A stretch of 19,241 bases of DNA from SIG402 sp045639045 (GCA_045639045.1 JAZUCI010000086.1:1-19241), one strand, 5' to 3'; counted from the first letter of the stretch, positions 7,303 through 15,557 are shown. Numbers and translations: made by a program. The notes: generated from the letters alone by a model not told the origin.

Positions 7303-7326
7303 GCGCCCTGCTACTTTGCAGGGCGT
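7303..7326 (+). terminator. hairpin after the UPF0210 gene, possibly a weak terminator
   Basis: CGCCCTGC (7304-7311) pairs with GCAGGGCG (7318-7325) around the loop TACTTT, with an extra G-U pair outside. It is followed by TAAATATCCC rather than a T-run, so it may only reduce or process the transcript before dnaE, for which no separate promoter is clear. Confidence 0.4.
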
Positions 7327-7362
7327 AAATATCCCTAAAAGGGAAAAGAAAAGGGTAAAAAT

Positions 7363-10300
7363 ATGAGTAATTTCGTCCATTTGCACGTGCATACCGAATA
7401 CAGCATGTTAGACGGGGCAGCCCGTATTTCTGCGGCGGTAAAACGCGCTAACGAACTAAATATGCCTGCTTTAGCCATTACCGACCACGGCAATATGTAC
7501 GGCGCGGTTGCTTTTTTTGACGCGTGTACCGCTAAAGGTAGTAAAGTAAAACCCATTTTGGGTACCGAATTTTACGTTTGCGACGATATTACGGATAAAA
7601 GCAGTAAGCAAAAACTGCGCCACTTGGTGTTGCTCGTTAAAAACGAAACGGGGTATAAAAACATATCCCTTCTCAACGCCATTGCCTTTCGCGACGGGTT
7701 TTACTATAAACCCCGTATTGATTTAGAAACCCTTTTTCGGCATAAGGAAGGGTTAATTTGCCTTTCCGCGTGTATCGCGGGGGATATTCCCCAAGCCATC
7801 TTAAACCACGATTATAAAAAGGCGGAAGCCTTGGTTTGCCGTTTTAAGGAAGAATTTGGGGATGATTTTTACTTGGAACTCCAAAACCACGGTATGGAAG
7901 AAGAAATTTTCACAAACCGAATTCTTCGCACCTACGCTGAAAAATACAATATTAAAAAAGTCGTTACCAACGATATGCACTATATCGATAAGGAGGATGC
8001 GTTAGCGCACGACGTACTTTTGTGCGTGCAAACGCGCACCAATTACGACGATCCCAGCCGTATGCGTTTCCCCAACGACGAATTCTATATGAAAACGGAA
8101 GAGGAGATGCGCGAACTGTTCCCCGCAGACCCAGAAGCGATTGATAACACGCTGGAAATTGCGGAAAAGTGCAACTTTGCTTTTGAATACGGCAAATATA
8201 AATTCCCCAGATACGAGCCCGTAACGGGGCAAACCCCCGTGGATTATATCCGCGATTTAATCAACCAAGGAATTGCTAGAAAATACGGGGCGGAAACCCC
8301 CGAAATTCGCGCCCGTATAGAAGAGGAACTTGCGGTAATTGAAAAGCAGGGGTACGTGGAATACTTCCTAATCGTTTGGGATTACATCAACGCCGCGCGC
8401 GAAATGGGTATTTCGGTTGGTCCCGGTCGCGGCTCGGGCGCAGGTTCTCTGGTAGCGTACCTAACGGGGATTACGGACGTAGACCCCCTAAAATACGATT
8501 TGTACTTTGAACGCTTCTTAAACAGCGAACGCGTTTCCGCGCCCGACTTTGATATTGACTTTGAAGATTCCCGCCGTCAGGAAGTTATCGATTACGTCCG
8601 CCGTAAATACGGGGAAAACCGCGTTGCCAAAATTATTACCTTCGGTACGATGGCGGCGAAAAACGCGATTAAGGACGTAGGCCGCGTATTAAAATTGCCT
8701 TACGCGGAATTAGATAAAATTACTAAAGCGATCCCCAATAAAATCAACTTTAAGGGGGAAAGCATCGCCATCACCCGCCCCAACATTATTATGAAGGTGT
8801 TTGGCTTCTATAAGCCAAAGGAAGGCGCAAAGGATTACGGTATTGACTACACGGTGCCCGAACTTAGGGAACTGTACGAAAGTAGCGAAGAAATCAAAAA
8901 AGTAGTAGATATCGCTATGAAGTTGGAGGATATGCCCCGTCAGTCCAGTACGCACGCTTGCGGGGTAATTATCGGGCACGATATATTGGATCACCATATG
9001 CCCCTATCCCGTAACGATGAGGATATCACCACGCAGTATACGGGGGTGGAACTGGAACACCTCGGCTTCCTAAAAATGGACTTTTTAGGCTTGCGAAACT
9101 TATCCGATATCAAGATGTGCGTGGATTACGTAAAGGAAAACCACGGCGTAACCATTGATTTTTCCAAATGCACGTACGACGACGCAAAGGTGTACGAACT
9201 AATTTCCACGGGGAACACCAAAGCCATCTTCCAAATTGAATCGGGGGGCTTTCAGGACTTTTTGAAGAAACTGCGCCCCACCTGTTTGGAAGATATTATC
9301 GCAGCGGTATCCCTTTACCGCCCAGGCCCCATGGATAGCATCGGCCGTTTCGTGGAAAATAAGCACCATCCCGAAAAGGTTACCTACGCGCACCCCTTGT
9401 TAGAGCCTATCATTAAGCAAACCTACGGCTGTATCGTGTACCAAGAACAGGTTATGAAAATCGTGCAATCCCTTGCGGGATACACCCTTGGCCAAGCGGA
9501 TATGGTACGCCGTATGATGGGTAAGAAAAAGGTAGACGATATGATCAAGGAAAAGCAGGTATTCCTTCACGGAAAACCGCAAACCGAAGATCACGGCAGA
9601 ATCAGTACCGCCATTGAAGGTTGCGTAAAACGGGGCGTGCCCGAGGACGTAGCCCTATCCATTTGGGCGGAAATGGAAAGCTTTGCAAAGTACGCGTTTA
9701 ACAAATCGCACGCGGCGGCGTACTCCTTCGTAACCTACCAAACCGCTTACCTGAAAACCTATTACGAACCCGAGTTTTTAACCGCAGTACTCAACAACCG
9801 CATCACGAACAGCGAAGAAATTCAAAACTACGTAACTTACGCGAAGGAAGAAAAAATTGAGGTGTTGCCCCCCGATATCAACAAGTCGGGCGCGTACTTT
9901 ACCGTTAAAAACGGTAAAATCCGTTTCGGTTTGGGCGCGGTAAAGGGCGTAGGCGTTCTTGCGGTGGAAGAACTTGTTGCCGAACGCGAAAAGAACGGGG
10001 AATTCACTTCCTTTGAAAACTTCGCAACGCGCAGCGCCGAACGTTTAAATAAACGCCAAATTGAAAACTTAATTTACGCAGGCGCGTTTGATTGCTTCGG
10101 TATTGCCCGCGCCGTACTCGTGGGCGTTTACGAGGAGATTTTTGCCAAGGCAATTTCCATTGCTCGCCAAAAAGCGGACGCGCAAATGAGCTTTTTCGGT
10201 AGCGTGATAGACGATACCATTGCCATCCCGTATCCCCCCTTAAGGGAATACAACTTAAAGGACCGCCTAATGCACGAAAAAGAAGTGTGCGGCGTGTATA

Positions 10301-10932
10301 TTTCGGGGCATCCCTTATCGGGCTACGCGGATAAACTGAAGAGCAATAACTTCAACGCTTCTATGCTACTTGATTATACCGAGGACGAGGAAACGGGGGA
10401 TAGAGAATACCGTTCGGTGCAGGACGGCGCCTTCGTTACCTACGGCGGTATTATCACCGCGGTAAAAAAGGTGGTAACCAAATCGGGGTCCGCCATGGCG
10501 GTATTGCAAGTGGAAGATTTATACGGCTCGGTAGAATGCGTAGCCTTCCCCAAGGTTTACGATAAGTTCAAAAACGAAATCGAACCGGATACCATCGTGC
10601 AACTTTCGGGGAAACTGCAATTAAGGGATCGCGAGCCTTCCATTATGATTGAACGCATTGCAAAGGTGCAGGAAGAAGGGGAGGCGGAAGCGCAAAAGCA
10701 TAGTGGCGGCGGTTTGGCTCTCGCCATCTTAATTCCCGATGACGCGCCCTATAAAATGGACGAAGTTTTGGAAATTTTAGAAGCGTACCCAGGGGATTTG
10801 CCCGTAAAAATTAAGTGTGAAGGAAGGTTGTATCAACCCAAATTTACCGTGCGCGATTGCCTTGCGCTTCATAGCGAGCTGGAAGGAATCCTTCCCGCGG
10901 AAAACGTAAAAATTTACGAAATGAAGAAATAA
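7363..10932 (+). CDS. dnaE: DNA polymerase III alpha subunit (DnaE)
   Basis: Catalytic subunit of the replicative polymerase, 1189 residues. An N-terminal PHP domain begins with VHLHVHTEYS (H6, H8, H10) and continues with ITDHGNMYG; these metal ligands look intact. The catalytic core shows GPGRGSGAGSL and the PDFDIDF motif with D397 and D399. The third catalytic aspartate is D573 in MDFLGLR. A tandem helix-hairpin-helix region lies near 880-915, a clamp-binding motif QMSFF at 941-945, and an OB fold near 1023-1090 (TYGGIITAVKKVVTKSG). There is no separate exonuclease insertion of the PolC type. Bacillota usually also carry PolC, so this copy may be the primer-extending polymerase of the DnaE1 or DnaE3 group; I cannot decide which. 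AAGGG precedes the ATG. It lies between UPF0210 and luxS. Confidence 0.96.
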   Translation: MSNFVHLHVHTEYSMLDGAARISAAVKRANELNMPALAITDHGNMYGAVAFFDACTAKGSKVKPILGTEFYVCDDITDKSSKQKLRHLVLLVKNETGYKNISLLNAIAFRDGFYYKPRIDLETLFRHKEGLICLSACIAGDIPQAILNHDYKKAEALVCRFKEEFGDDFYLELQNHGMEEEIFTNRILRTYAEKYNIKKVVTNDMHYIDKEDALAHDVLLCVQTRTNYDDPSRMRFPNDEFYMKTEEEMRELFPADPEAIDNTLEIAEKCNFAFEYGKYKFPRYEPVTGQTPVDYIRDLINQGIARKYGAETPEIRARIEEELAVIEKQGYVEYFLIVWDYINAAREMGISVGPGRGSGAGSLVAYLTGITDVDPLKYDLYFERFLNSERVSAPDFDIDFEDSRRQEVIDYVRRKYGENRVAKIITFGTMAAKNAIKDVGRVLKLPYAELDKITKAIPNKINFKGESIAITRPNIIMKVFGFYKPKEGAKDYGIDYTVPELRELYESSEEIKKVVDIAMKLEDMPRQSSTHACGVIIGHDILDHHMPLSRNDEDITTQYTGVELEHLGFLKMDFLGLRNLSDIKMCVDYVKENHGVTIDFSKCTYDDAKVYELISTGNTKAIFQIESGGFQDFLKKLRPTCLEDIIAAVSLYRPGPMDSIGRFVENKHHPEKVTYAHPLLEPIIKQTYGCIVYQEQVMKIVQSLAGYTLGQADMVRRMMGKKKVDDMIKEKQVFLHGKPQTEDHGRISTAIEGCVKRGVPEDVALSIWAEMESFAKYAFNKSHAAAYSFVTYQTAYLKTYYEPEFLTAVLNNRITNSEEIQNYVTYAKEEKIEVLPPDINKSGAYFTVKNGKIRFGLGAVKGVGVLAVEELVAEREKNGEFTSFENFATRSAERLNKRQIENLIYAGAFDCFGIARAVLVGVYEEIFAKAISIARQKADAQMSFFGSVIDDTIAIPYPPLREYNLKDRLMHEKEVCGVYISGHPLSGYADKLKSNNFNASMLLDYTEDEETGDREYRSVQDGAFVTYGGIITAVKKVVTKSGSAMAVLQVEDLYGSVECVAFPKVYDKFKNEIEPDTIVQLSGKLQLRDREPSIMIERIAKVQEEGEAEAQKHSGGGLALAILIPDDAPYKMDEVLEILEAYPGDLPVKIKCEGRLYQPKFTVRDCLALHSELEGILPAENVKIYEMKK

Positions 10933-10962
10933 CCGCTTCTAACGAAGTATAAGGAGATAAAA

Positions 10963-11394
10963 ATGAAAGACATCCCTTCTTTTAAATTAAATCACGATAT
11001 TATGAAAAAGGGCTTTTACCTAATTGGGGAAGCCAACGGCGTTTATACCTACGATTTAAGATTTCGCACCCCCAACGGCGGGGAGTATTTGGATACCGCG
11101 GTAATGCATTCTATCGAGCATATGTTTGCTTCGGTAGCCCGCAATTCCGAATTACAAGATAAGGTAGTGTATTTCGGGCCCATGGGTTGCCGAACGGGGT
11201 TTTATCTTCTCCTTTTCGGTGTGGAAAAGGAAGAAGCCCTTGCCTTTACCAAAAAGTGCTTGCAAGGTTGTTTAAAACTTACCGAAGTGCCCGGCACCAA
11301 GAAAAAGCAATGCGGAAACTACGAAGAACATAACTATCACGGCGCGGTGCGCGCGGTTTACGAATACGTTTCGGTATTGCAATCGCTATCCTAA
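10963..11394 (+). CDS. luxS: S-ribosylhomocysteine lyase (LuxS)
   Basis: Cleaves S-ribosylhomocysteine to homocysteine and DPD, the precursor of the AI-2 signal, in the activated methyl cycle. The 143 residues are slightly short for the family (about 150-160). The metal-binding HxxEH is present as H49-S-I-E52-H53, and the catalytic cysteine as C76 in GPMGCRTGFY. The third metal ligand is C117 in KQCGNYEEH. The SD AAGGAG is strong and close. The gene sits 30 bases after dnaE and is followed by a terminator, so it may share the dnaE transcript. The usual partner mtnN/pfs and methionine genes are not in the window. Confidence 0.95.
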   Translation: MKDIPSFKLNHDIMKKGFYLIGEANGVYTYDLRFRTPNGGEYLDTAVMHSIEHMFASVARNSELQDKVVYFGPMGCRTGFYLLLFGVEKEEALAFTKKCLQGCLKLTEVPGTKKKQCGNYEEHNYHGAVRAVYEYVSVLQSLS

Positions 11395-11429
11395 ACGCAG
11401 ATTAGTAAAAATGCATATTTAACCGAATA

Positions 11430-11474
11430 ACGGGTGGATTAAGGGGGAAATTGACCTTTTGTCCACCCGTTTTT
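11430..11474 (+). terminator. intrinsic terminator after luxS
   Basis: The stem ACGGGTGGA (11430-11438) with TCCACCCGT (11462-11470) encloses a 23-base loop in which AAGG can pair with CCTT as an inner stem. A T-run (11470-11474) follows. Confidence 0.82.
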
Positions 11475-11537
11475 ACGCGAAAAACACCGTTTGTAAAGGG
11501 TTTTTAACAAAAAATATCATAATATTTTGCGAAACGC

Positions 11538-11567
11538 TTGCTTTTTCTTTCATAAATATTGTACACT
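11538..11567 (+). promoter_or_regulatory. probable promoter of the E2-like gene, with cre-like overlap
   Basis: -35 TTGCTT (11538-11543), an 18-base spacer and -10 TACACT (11562-11567). The leader to the ATG at 11600 is about 25 bases. The bases AAACGCTTGC (11532-11541) over the -35 resemble the right-hand part of a CcpA cre site and recur at the pckA promoter. The exact -10 is less certain than at the other promoters here. Confidence 0.55.
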
Positions 11568-11599
11568 ATAAGTAAGAAAAAATCTTTTGGGAGAAAGAG

Positions 11600-12559
11600 A
11601 TGTTCGGAAAAAGAAAGGACGGCGAGTTGGTTCGCGGTTTGGACCCCATAGCCAAAGCAACGCCGTATTTTATGCCACGTCGTTACGACGCGCTAAATAT
11701 GATGGAAGAAAGTTTTTCCACCGAAGCGTTGGATGCGTATATTAAACAGCAATCCAAGGAACACGGCGTAACCTTTACGTATATGCACGTAATGATTGCC
11801 GCTATCGTTCGCCTTTACGCTTTGCGCCCTATGATGAACCGTTTTATCGTAAACTGTAAGTTATACCAACGTAACGATATTACCGTTTCCATCACCGTAA
11901 AAAAGGAACTTTCGGATACGGGGGAAGAATGTTTAATTAAACTGCATTTCAACGGTACCGAAAGCATTTACGAAGTGAAGGAAATTATCGATAAAGCGTT
12001 AAAGGAAAACTTAAAAAAGCAGGATGGCAACGGCACCGAATTTGCGGCGAAGTTGCTTGGTGCAATGCCCGGCTTTATGTTTAAGTTTGCGCTAGGTATC
12101 ATCAAGTTATTGGATCGCTGGGAACTGCTTCCCAAATGGTTAATCGAAGCAAGTCCCTTCCATACGGGCGTTTACTTTACGAACTTAAAATCCATTAAGC
12201 AAGACGCCATTTTCCATCACATTTACGATTTCGGTACTTGCGGTTTATTCGTATCGATGGGGAAGGAAAAAATGACCCCCGTGGTTGTGGATAATTCCCG
12301 TGTGGAAGTAGCAAAAACGGTAAAACTGGGCGTTACGATGGACGAACGCGTTTGCGACGGCTTCTATTTTGCCAAATCCTTGCGCTTGTTCAAAAAGATT
12401 TTGCAAGATCCTTCGGTGTTAAATAATCCCTTGGAACTGCCCGAGCCGATTAATCCTGCCGAACGCCGCAAAAAGGCGAAAGCGGAAAAGAAAGCCAAAA
12501 AGCAAGCGGAAAAGATGGCGAAAAAACAAGCGAAAGCAGAAAAGAAACAAGCAAAATAA
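11600..12559 (+). CDS. E2/CAT-fold acyltransferase-like protein lacking the catalytic histidine
   Basis: A 319-residue protein resembling the catalytic domain of 2-oxoacid dehydrogenase E2 subunits (PF00198), with no lipoyl or peripheral-binding domain. Matching segments are TFTYMHVMIAAIVRLYALRPMMNRFI (about 58-83), the central VYFTNLKSIKQDAIFHHIYDFG (about 191-212) and the active-site region MDERVCDGFYFAK (247-259). E2 and CAT enzymes carry HxxxDG there; here the histidine is Glu249 while D253-G254 are kept. A hydrophobic segment (about 154-172) interrupts the fold. The C-terminus (289-319) is an Ala/Lys/Glu-rich tail likely to be helical and basic. No E1 or E3 gene is nearby, so a role in a dehydrogenase complex is unlikely. 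I recall similar proteins in Clostridia annotated only as E2-like. The function is unknown. A promoter and terminator make it monocistronic. Confidence 0.75.
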   Translation: MFGKRKDGELVRGLDPIAKATPYFMPRRYDALNMMEESFSTEALDAYIKQQSKEHGVTFTYMHVMIAAIVRLYALRPMMNRFIVNCKLYQRNDITVSITVKKELSDTGEECLIKLHFNGTESIYEVKEIIDKALKENLKKQDGNGTEFAAKLLGAMPGFMFKFALGIIKLLDRWELLPKWLIEASPFHTGVYFTNLKSIKQDAIFHHIYDFGTCGLFVSMGKEKMTPVVVDNSRVEVAKTVKLGVTMDERVCDGFYFAKSLRLFKKILQDPSVLNNPLELPEPINPAERRKKAKAEKKAKKQAEKMAKKQAKAEKKQAK

Positions 12560-12570
12560 CGAAAGAATTA

Positions 12571-12598
12571 AAGTGGGGCGTATCGCTCCACTTTTTTT
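12571..12598 (+). terminator. intrinsic terminator after the E2-like gene
   Basis: AAGTGGGGC (12571-12579) pairs with GCTCCACTT (12585-12593), with one G-U pair, around the loop GTATC. A run of seven T (12592-12598) follows. Confidence 0.9.
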
Positions 12599-12616
12599 GC
12601 GCCCTAATAAACAAAT

Positions 12617-12646
12617 AAAAAAGCGCGCGCGTAAAAAAATACGCGC
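12617..12646 (-). terminator. hairpin with minus-strand U tract; possible orphan terminator
   Basis: GCGCGTA (12627-12633) and TACGCGC (12640-12646) form a hairpin with an A6 loop. On the minus strand it is followed by GCGC and then six T (12622-12617). The four-base gap before the U tract weakens it. No minus-strand gene needs it, so it may block antisense transcription into the E2-like gene. Confidence 0.35.
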
Positions 12647-12675
12647 ATATGATAAAAAACAAGGCGTATATCATA

Positions 12676-12689
12676 AAAAAACGCTTGCA
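12676..12689 (+). promoter_or_regulatory. cre-like box over the pckA -35
   Basis: The 14 bases match the CcpA cre consensus TGWAAACGCTTNCA at every position except the first two (AA instead of TG). They overlap the -35 hexamer, a place where binding would repress. A related core, AAAGCGTTT (12786-12794), lies in the leader. Catabolite control of a gluconeogenic gene would make sense; this is inference from the sequence match alone. Confidence 0.4.
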
Positions 12690-12713
12690 ATTTAACTAAT
12701 CTTATGCTAAAAT
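12685..12713 (+). promoter_or_regulatory. promoter of pckA
   Basis: -35 TTGCAA (12685-12690), a 17-base spacer and -10 TAAAAT (12708-12713) preceded by TGC, an extended -10. Transcription should start near 12720, leaving a leader of about 100 bases before the ATG. Confidence 0.75.
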
Positions 12714-12737
12714 GGATAAGGGGAAATTTGCGGAAAC

Positions 12738-12818
12738 ATGTGTTATCCCATCTTTCGCTCACGCCATACAATAATAAACGAAAGCAAAGCGTTTCGTAAA
12801 AAACATCAAGAGGTGTAA
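12738..12818 (+). other. pckA leader with a 26-codon upstream reading frame and alternative hairpins
   Basis: An ATG at 12738 opens 26 codons that end with TAA at 12816-12818, within the pckA ribosome binding region (AAGAGGTG, 12808-12815). In the same leader, CTTTCG (12752-12757) and the downstream GCGTTTCG (12789-12796) can each pair with CGAAAG (12779-12784), so two mutually exclusive hairpins are possible. The upstream frame has only a weak ribosome binding site. It may be chance. Confidence 0.2.
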
Positions 12819-12822
12819 AAAT

Positions 12823-14427
12823 ATGGAAAAATTAGATTTAACAAAGTACGGCATTACGGGCGCAACCGAAGTTGTACACAACCCCTCCTTTGAAGAATTG
12901 TTCGTTGCGGAAACCGATCCCGCTTTAACGGGCTACGAAAAGGGGCAAGAAACCGAACTTGGGGCAGTAAACGTTATGACGGGTATTTATACCGGCCGTT
13001 CCCCCAAAGATAAGTTCATCGTTATGGACGAAAACTCCAAGGATACCGTTTGGTGGACTTCGGACGCGTTCAAAAACGATAACCATCCCTGCTCGGAAGA
13101 AACCTGGAAAACCGTAAAAGAACTTGCAATCAACGAACTTTGCGGTAAAAAGTTGTACGTTATGGACGTATTCTGCGGCACCAACAAGGATAGCCGCATG
13201 GCAATCCGCTTCATTATGGAAGTAGCTTGGCAAGCGCATTTCGTTAAGAATATGTTCATTGCTCCCACCAAGGAAGAATTGGAAAATTTCAAGCCCGACT
13301 TCGTTTGCTACAACGCTTCTAAGGCGAAGGTAGAAAACTATAAAGAACTTGGCTTAAACAGCGAAACCGCAGTCGTATTCAACATCACTTCTCGCGAACA
13401 AGTTATTTTGAACACTTGGTACGGCGGTGAAATGAAAAAGGGTATGTTCTCCATGATGAACTACTACTTGCCCTTAAACGGCATGGCTTCCATGCACTGC
13501 TCGGCTAACACGGATATGAACGGTGAAAACACCGCGCTGTTCTTCGGCCTTTCGGGTACGGGTAAAACCACCCTTTCCACCGATCCCAAGCGTTTATTAA
13601 TTGGGGACGACGAACACGGCTGGGACGATAACGGCGTATTTAACTTTGAAGGCGGTTGCTACGCAAAGGTTATCAACTTGGATAAAGAATCCGAACCCGA
13701 TATCTATAAAGCAATCAAGCGCAACGCGCTTTTGGAAAACGTTACGGTAGACGCTAACGGCGTTTGCGACTTTGCAGACGGTTCGGTTACCGAAAATACC
13801 CGCGTTTCTTACCCCATTGACCACATTGAAAAAATCGTTCGCCCCGTATCGGCTGCTCCCGATGCGAAAAACGTAATCTTCCTTTCGGCGGATGCGTTCG
13901 GCGTTCTTCCCCCCGTTTCGGTTTTAACCCCCGAACAAGCGCAATACTACTTCCTTTCGGGCTTCACTTCTAAGCTTGCGGGTACCGAACGCGGTATTAC
14001 CGAACCTACCCCCACCTTCTCTGCTTGCTTTGGTCAAGCGTTCCTTGAACTGCACCCCACCAAGTATGCGGAAGAATTGGTTAAGAAAATGGAAAAGAGC
14101 GGCGCCAAGGCTTACCTTGTAAACACGGGTTGGAACGGTACGGGCAAACGTATATCCATTAAAGATACCCGCGGTATTATCGACGCGATTTTGGATGGCT
14201 CCATTTTGAAAGCGGAAACCAAAAACGTTCCTTACTTCAACTTGGCTGTTCCCACCGCGCTTCCCGGTGTAGATACCAACATTTTAGACCCCCGCAACAC
14301 TTACGCAGATCCCGCAATTTGGGAAGAAAAGGCAAAAGACCTTGCTGCAAGATTCGTTAAGAACTTTGATAAGTACACGGGCAACGATGCTGGTAAGGCT
14401 TTGGTTAAGGCTGGTCCTCAATTATAA
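12823..14427 (+). CDS. pckA: phosphoenolpyruvate carboxykinase (ATP)
   Basis: Interconverts oxaloacetate plus ATP with PEP, CO2 and ADP in the cytoplasm. It works in gluconeogenesis, or in many gut anaerobes in the reverse direction for CO2 fixation to oxaloacetate. The 534 residues are full length and close to the E. coli enzyme. The P-loop GLSGTGKT spans 242-249 (K248). Metal and substrate residues K206 (GGEMKKGMFS), H225 (SMHCSAN) and D263 (GDDEHGWDD) are all present. Also present are FEGGCYAKVINL and the C-terminal NTGWNGTGKRISIKDTRG and LPGVDTNILDPRNTYA segments. AAGAGGTG lies 7 bases before the ATG. It has its own promoter, a leader of about 100 bases and a terminator, so it is monocistronic; a cre-like box suggests carbon control. 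Confidence 0.97.
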   Translation: MEKLDLTKYGITGATEVVHNPSFEELFVAETDPALTGYEKGQETELGAVNVMTGIYTGRSPKDKFIVMDENSKDTVWWTSDAFKNDNHPCSEETWKTVKELAINELCGKKLYVMDVFCGTNKDSRMAIRFIMEVAWQAHFVKNMFIAPTKEELENFKPDFVCYNASKAKVENYKELGLNSETAVVFNITSREQVILNTWYGGEMKKGMFSMMNYYLPLNGMASMHCSANTDMNGENTALFFGLSGTGKTTLSTDPKRLLIGDDEHGWDDNGVFNFEGGCYAKVINLDKESEPDIYKAIKRNALLENVTVDANGVCDFADGSVTENTRVSYPIDHIEKIVRPVSAAPDAKNVIFLSADAFGVLPPVSVLTPEQAQYYFLSGFTSKLAGTERGITEPTPTFSACFGQAFLELHPTKYAEELVKKMEKSGAKAYLVNTGWNGTGKRISIKDTRGIIDAILDGSILKAETKNVPYFNLAVPTALPGVDTNILDPRNTYADPAIWEEKAKDLAARFVKNFDKYTGNDAGKALVKAGPQL

Positions 14428-14448
14428 TTTTAAATGATTAAAAAGGTG

Positions 14449-14486
14449 GAAACGGGCGAAAATTCGCCCGTTTCTTTTCTTTTTTT
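14449..14486 (+). terminator. intrinsic terminator of pckA
   Basis: GAAACGGGCGA (14449-14459) pairs perfectly with TCGCCCGTTTC (14464-14474) around the four-base loop AAAT. A T-rich tract runs to 14486. Confidence 0.92.
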
Positions 14487-14496
14487 GAAAAAGGGG

Positions 14497-14525
14497 TTTA
14501 CACGTACGCGCGTATGTGCTATAAT
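14497..14525 (+). promoter_or_regulatory. promoter of the GlmU-like/nucleotidyltransferase operon
   Basis: -35 TTTACA (14497-14502), a 17-base spacer and a perfect -10 TATAAT (14520-14525) with TGC before it, an extended -10. The spacer contains the palindrome TACGCGCGTA (14505-14514). A second inverted repeat, ATGCTT-A-AAGCAT (14524-14536), overlaps the expected start site. Either could be an operator. Confidence 0.8.
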
Positions 14526-14594
14526 GCTTAAAGCATAAATAAAACCCTTCGCGCATATATTATACCGCGGAAAACGGGGCGCAAGGGGGCAAAT

Positions 14595-15557
14595 ATGCGG
14601 TTATTTATTTTATCGGGCGCAACGGCCTATGCGGGAAGCGTAAAACTACTTGGATTACTCGGCGCGGAACTTTTGCGCCTGCGCTTTCCTTCGGCGTTAA
14701 CCGTTCGCACGCTAAAAGAACTTTCTTACCCGTGCGTTTTAATTCGGGATGATTATCCCTTGGCGGAAACTGCGCGCGTTTCTACCGCGCTAACCAACCT
14801 TTCGCAAGGAAAACCGTATGAAAAAGCGGGGGTTTTTGCTTTATATTCCTCTGCGCAAGCCCATCGCGTTACCGCCTATCCCGACGGTTTTACCCCTACT
14901 ACGTACGCCTATTACCTCCGCCGCGCGTTGGAGGAGCGCGTTGCTTTTTTGCAATCGCAAGGGGCTTTGATATACGATCCGCAATCTTTATACGTTGAAT
15001 ACGGCGTAAAGGTGGAAGAAGGCGCGGTAATTTATCCTAATAACTACCTTTTGGGTAGCACGCAAATTTGTAAAAACGCGGTACTGTTTCCCGGGAACGT
15101 GCTTTCAAATACCGTGGTGGGGGAGGGCGCAACCCTAACCTATACCGTTAGCGAAGGCGCAGAAATTGATAGGTACGCAACCGTCGGTCCCTTTGCCCGT
15201 TTAAGAAAAGGCGCAACCGTTGGCGCAAACGCCAAAATCGGCAATTTCGTGGAAGTGAAGAATTCGCAAATAGGCAAAGGCGTAAAAATAGCGCATCACA
15301 CTTACGTTGGGGATGCGGAAATCGGCGAAAATACTAACGTGGGTTGCGGGGTAGTGTTTGCCAACTATAACGGAAAAGAAAAACAAAAAACGGTGGTGGA
15401 AAAAAACTGTTTTTTGGGTTGTAACGTAAATTTAATCGCTCCCGTAAGGGTGGGTGAAAATTCGTTTATCGCCGCAGGTACCACGGTTACCGACGCGGTG
15501 CCAAACGGTAGCTTCGTAATTGGGCGTTCCCGCCAAATTACAAAGAAAAAAGAATAA
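14595..15557 (+). CDS. stand-alone GlmU-type left-handed beta-helix acyltransferase
   Basis: A 320-residue protein whose residues about 104-320 align by eye with the linker and acetyltransferase half of GlmU. That half transfers acetyl from acetyl-CoA to glucosamine-1-phosphate for UDP-GlcNAc synthesis. Counterparts of the E. coli active-site residues are present: the Arg of ARLRKG (202-204), K222 in EVKN, catalytic H234 and Y237 in AHHTYVGDAEIG, N248, and N257 in NYNG with Lys after it. Hexapeptide repeats run from about 136 to 300. Residues 1-100 are not a pyrophosphorylase: LxxAAGxGTRM is absent and I do not recognise this region. The gene has its own promoter, and a separate nucleotidyltransferase follows 13 bases after its stop. 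The acyl acceptor may be GlcN-1-P or another sugar phosphate. Confidence 0.8.
   Translation: MRLFILSGATAYAGSVKLLGLLGAELLRLRFPSALTVRTLKELSYPCVLIRDDYPLAETARVSTALTNLSQGKPYEKAGVFALYSSAQAHRVTAYPDGFTPTTYAYYLRRALEERVAFLQSQGALIYDPQSLYVEYGVKVEEGAVIYPNNYLLGSTQICKNAVLFPGNVLSNTVVGEGATLTYTVSEGAEIDRYATVGPFARLRKGATVGANAKIGNFVEVKNSQIGKGVKIAHHTYVGDAEIGENTNVGCGVVFANYNGKEKQKTVVEKNCFLGCNVNLIAPVRVGENSFIAAGTTVTDAVPNGSFVIGRSRQITKKKE

Noticed and set aside
12450..12674. 74-residue minus-strand open frame with hydrophobic content
   Set aside because: It is antisense to the Lys/Ala-rich tail of the E2-like gene and crosses that gene's terminator. The hydrophobic residues are a mirror of AAA/AAG codons.
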